From Alloalcanivorax gelatiniphagus (lineage in GTDB: Bacteria; Pseudomonadota; Gammaproteobacteria; Pseudomonadales; Alcanivoracaceae): a DNA stretch of 64,000 nt. The stretch lies in contig NZ_VCQT01000029.1 in NCBI RefSeq assembly GCF_005938655.1, positions 1-64,000 of the forward strand, written 5' to 3'. The position numbers were made by a program, and so were the translations under genes. Shown here one piece after another: positions 63,639-64,000 of the stretch (within the stretch, counting starts at the first letter, position 1; each line of letters begins with the position of its first letter). The notes under the pieces were generated by a model, which worked only from the letters and a program-made list of their open reading frames with translations, did not search any database and was not told the origin of the DNA.

Positions 63639-64000
63639 TTAACCGTTCAGGCGGGCCAGGTAGAGGCCCTGGTACTCGCACACGGTGGCGCCGGCGGGGT
63701 TGGTGGCACGGGCGTCCACGGTCAGGGTGGCCTTGCCGCGCCGGGTCAGGCGCTCGCGGAATCGGCGGCGGCTGTCTTCGGTGACGGTGGCGGTGAGGGT
63801 GAGGTCGTCGTCCAGGGGCAGCCGGTAGTTCTGGCTGCCTTCCACCGCCACCACGTCCACCGGCGTGTGCGGGTGGCCGGTGTCCGCCATCAGCGATTCG
63901 GCGATCAGGGTGGTGCAGGCCCAGCCGGCCAGGGTCAGCAGCGCCACCTGGCTGCCGGCGAAGAAGGTGCCTTTGTCATTGTGGTTGGGGGCCAGGGGCG
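63639..64000 (-). CDS. YiiD-type C-terminal thioesterase domain protein (5' end outside window)
   Basis: About 120 residues are visible, running off the right edge. LAPNHNDKGTFFAGSQVALL then AGWACTTLIAE is the start of the YiiD C-terminal hotdog domain, a putative thioesterase. TATVTEDSRRRFRERLTRRG and a final YQGLYLARLNG complete the fold. An internal ATG at 63947 is not the start, because the conserved segment extends upstream of it. Function beyond the hotdog fold is unknown. Confidence 0.8.
   Translation of the reverse strand, partial: PLAPNHNDKGTFFAGSQVALLTLAGWACTTLIAESLMADTGHPHTPVDVVAVEGSQNYRLPLDDDLTLTATVTEDSRRRFRERLTRRGKATLTVDARATNPAGATVCEYQGLYLARLNG

Overview
The window is GC-rich, densely coding bacterial chromosome. 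The gene content suggests a marine or hydrocarbon-degrading gammaproteobacterium of the Alcanivorax/Alloalcanivorax type: quinohaemoprotein alcohol dehydrogenase, AlkK-like acyl-CoA ligase, many beta-oxidation genes, RND efflux, and REP elements of the 'TAGGAGCGGCTTCAGCCGCGA' kind. The genus is inferred from gene content, not from a marker gene.

Layout. 1-0.75 kb: end of a probable transposase and a PagL-like outer membrane protein. 0.8-10 kb: a sigma-54 activator faces an alcohol-oxidation operon (PQQ alcohol dehydrogenase, aldehyde dehydrogenase, two acyl-CoA synthetases) with a recognisable -24/-12 promoter and a candidate activator site. 10-14.3 kb: TonB receptor, host-attachment-type protein, thioesterase and IclR regulator. 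14.4-31.7 kb: a large acyl-CoA catabolic region. It includes a minus-strand run of histidine-phosphatase-like protein, split ACAD11-type dehydrogenase and kinase, three SDRs and an SMP-30 lactonase. It also includes a plus-strand operon with two acyl-CoA dehydrogenases, MaoC hydratase, SDR and thiolase, faced by a TetR regulator. 32-36 kb: a very large Ig-like lipoprotein broken by a one-base frameshift in a C tract. 36-43.7 kb: a two-component system divergent from an RND efflux operon, matching the Acinetobacter AdeRS-AdeABC arrangement. 43.8-50.1 kb: a branched-chain-amino-acid-type ABC importer with two paralogous binding proteins and an Arg in the LivF Walker A motif. 50.9-53.5 kb: AlkK-like ligase and epoxide-hydrolase-like protein. 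53.5-56 kb: OmpA protein, a decayed Na/Ca antiporter remnant and an FNT-family channel. 56-60 kb: a FecI-FecR-FecA cell-surface signalling set behind a likely Fur box. 60.1-62.8 kb: toxin-antitoxin pair, Ada and an SDR. 62.9-63.5 kb: a 234-bp tandem duplication of REP and tRNA-like sequence beside tRNA-Ser(GGA). The window ends inside a YiiD-type thioesterase.

How it fits together. Alcohols would be oxidised in the periplasm, then by aldehyde dehydrogenase, activated to acyl-CoA, and degraded by the enzymes at 14-32 kb. The split ACAD11 pair plus lactonase suggests a route for gamma-lactones or 4-hydroxy acids by phosphorylation of 4-hydroxyacyl-CoA; this is inference from family resemblance.

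The non-coding signal that stands out is a set of repeats with a 7-base period (AGCTGCA/AGCTTGA and GTTGAAA/GTTAAAA types), arranged as inverted arms, plus paired REP elements. Together they occupy every sizeable spacer of the minus-strand catabolic run.
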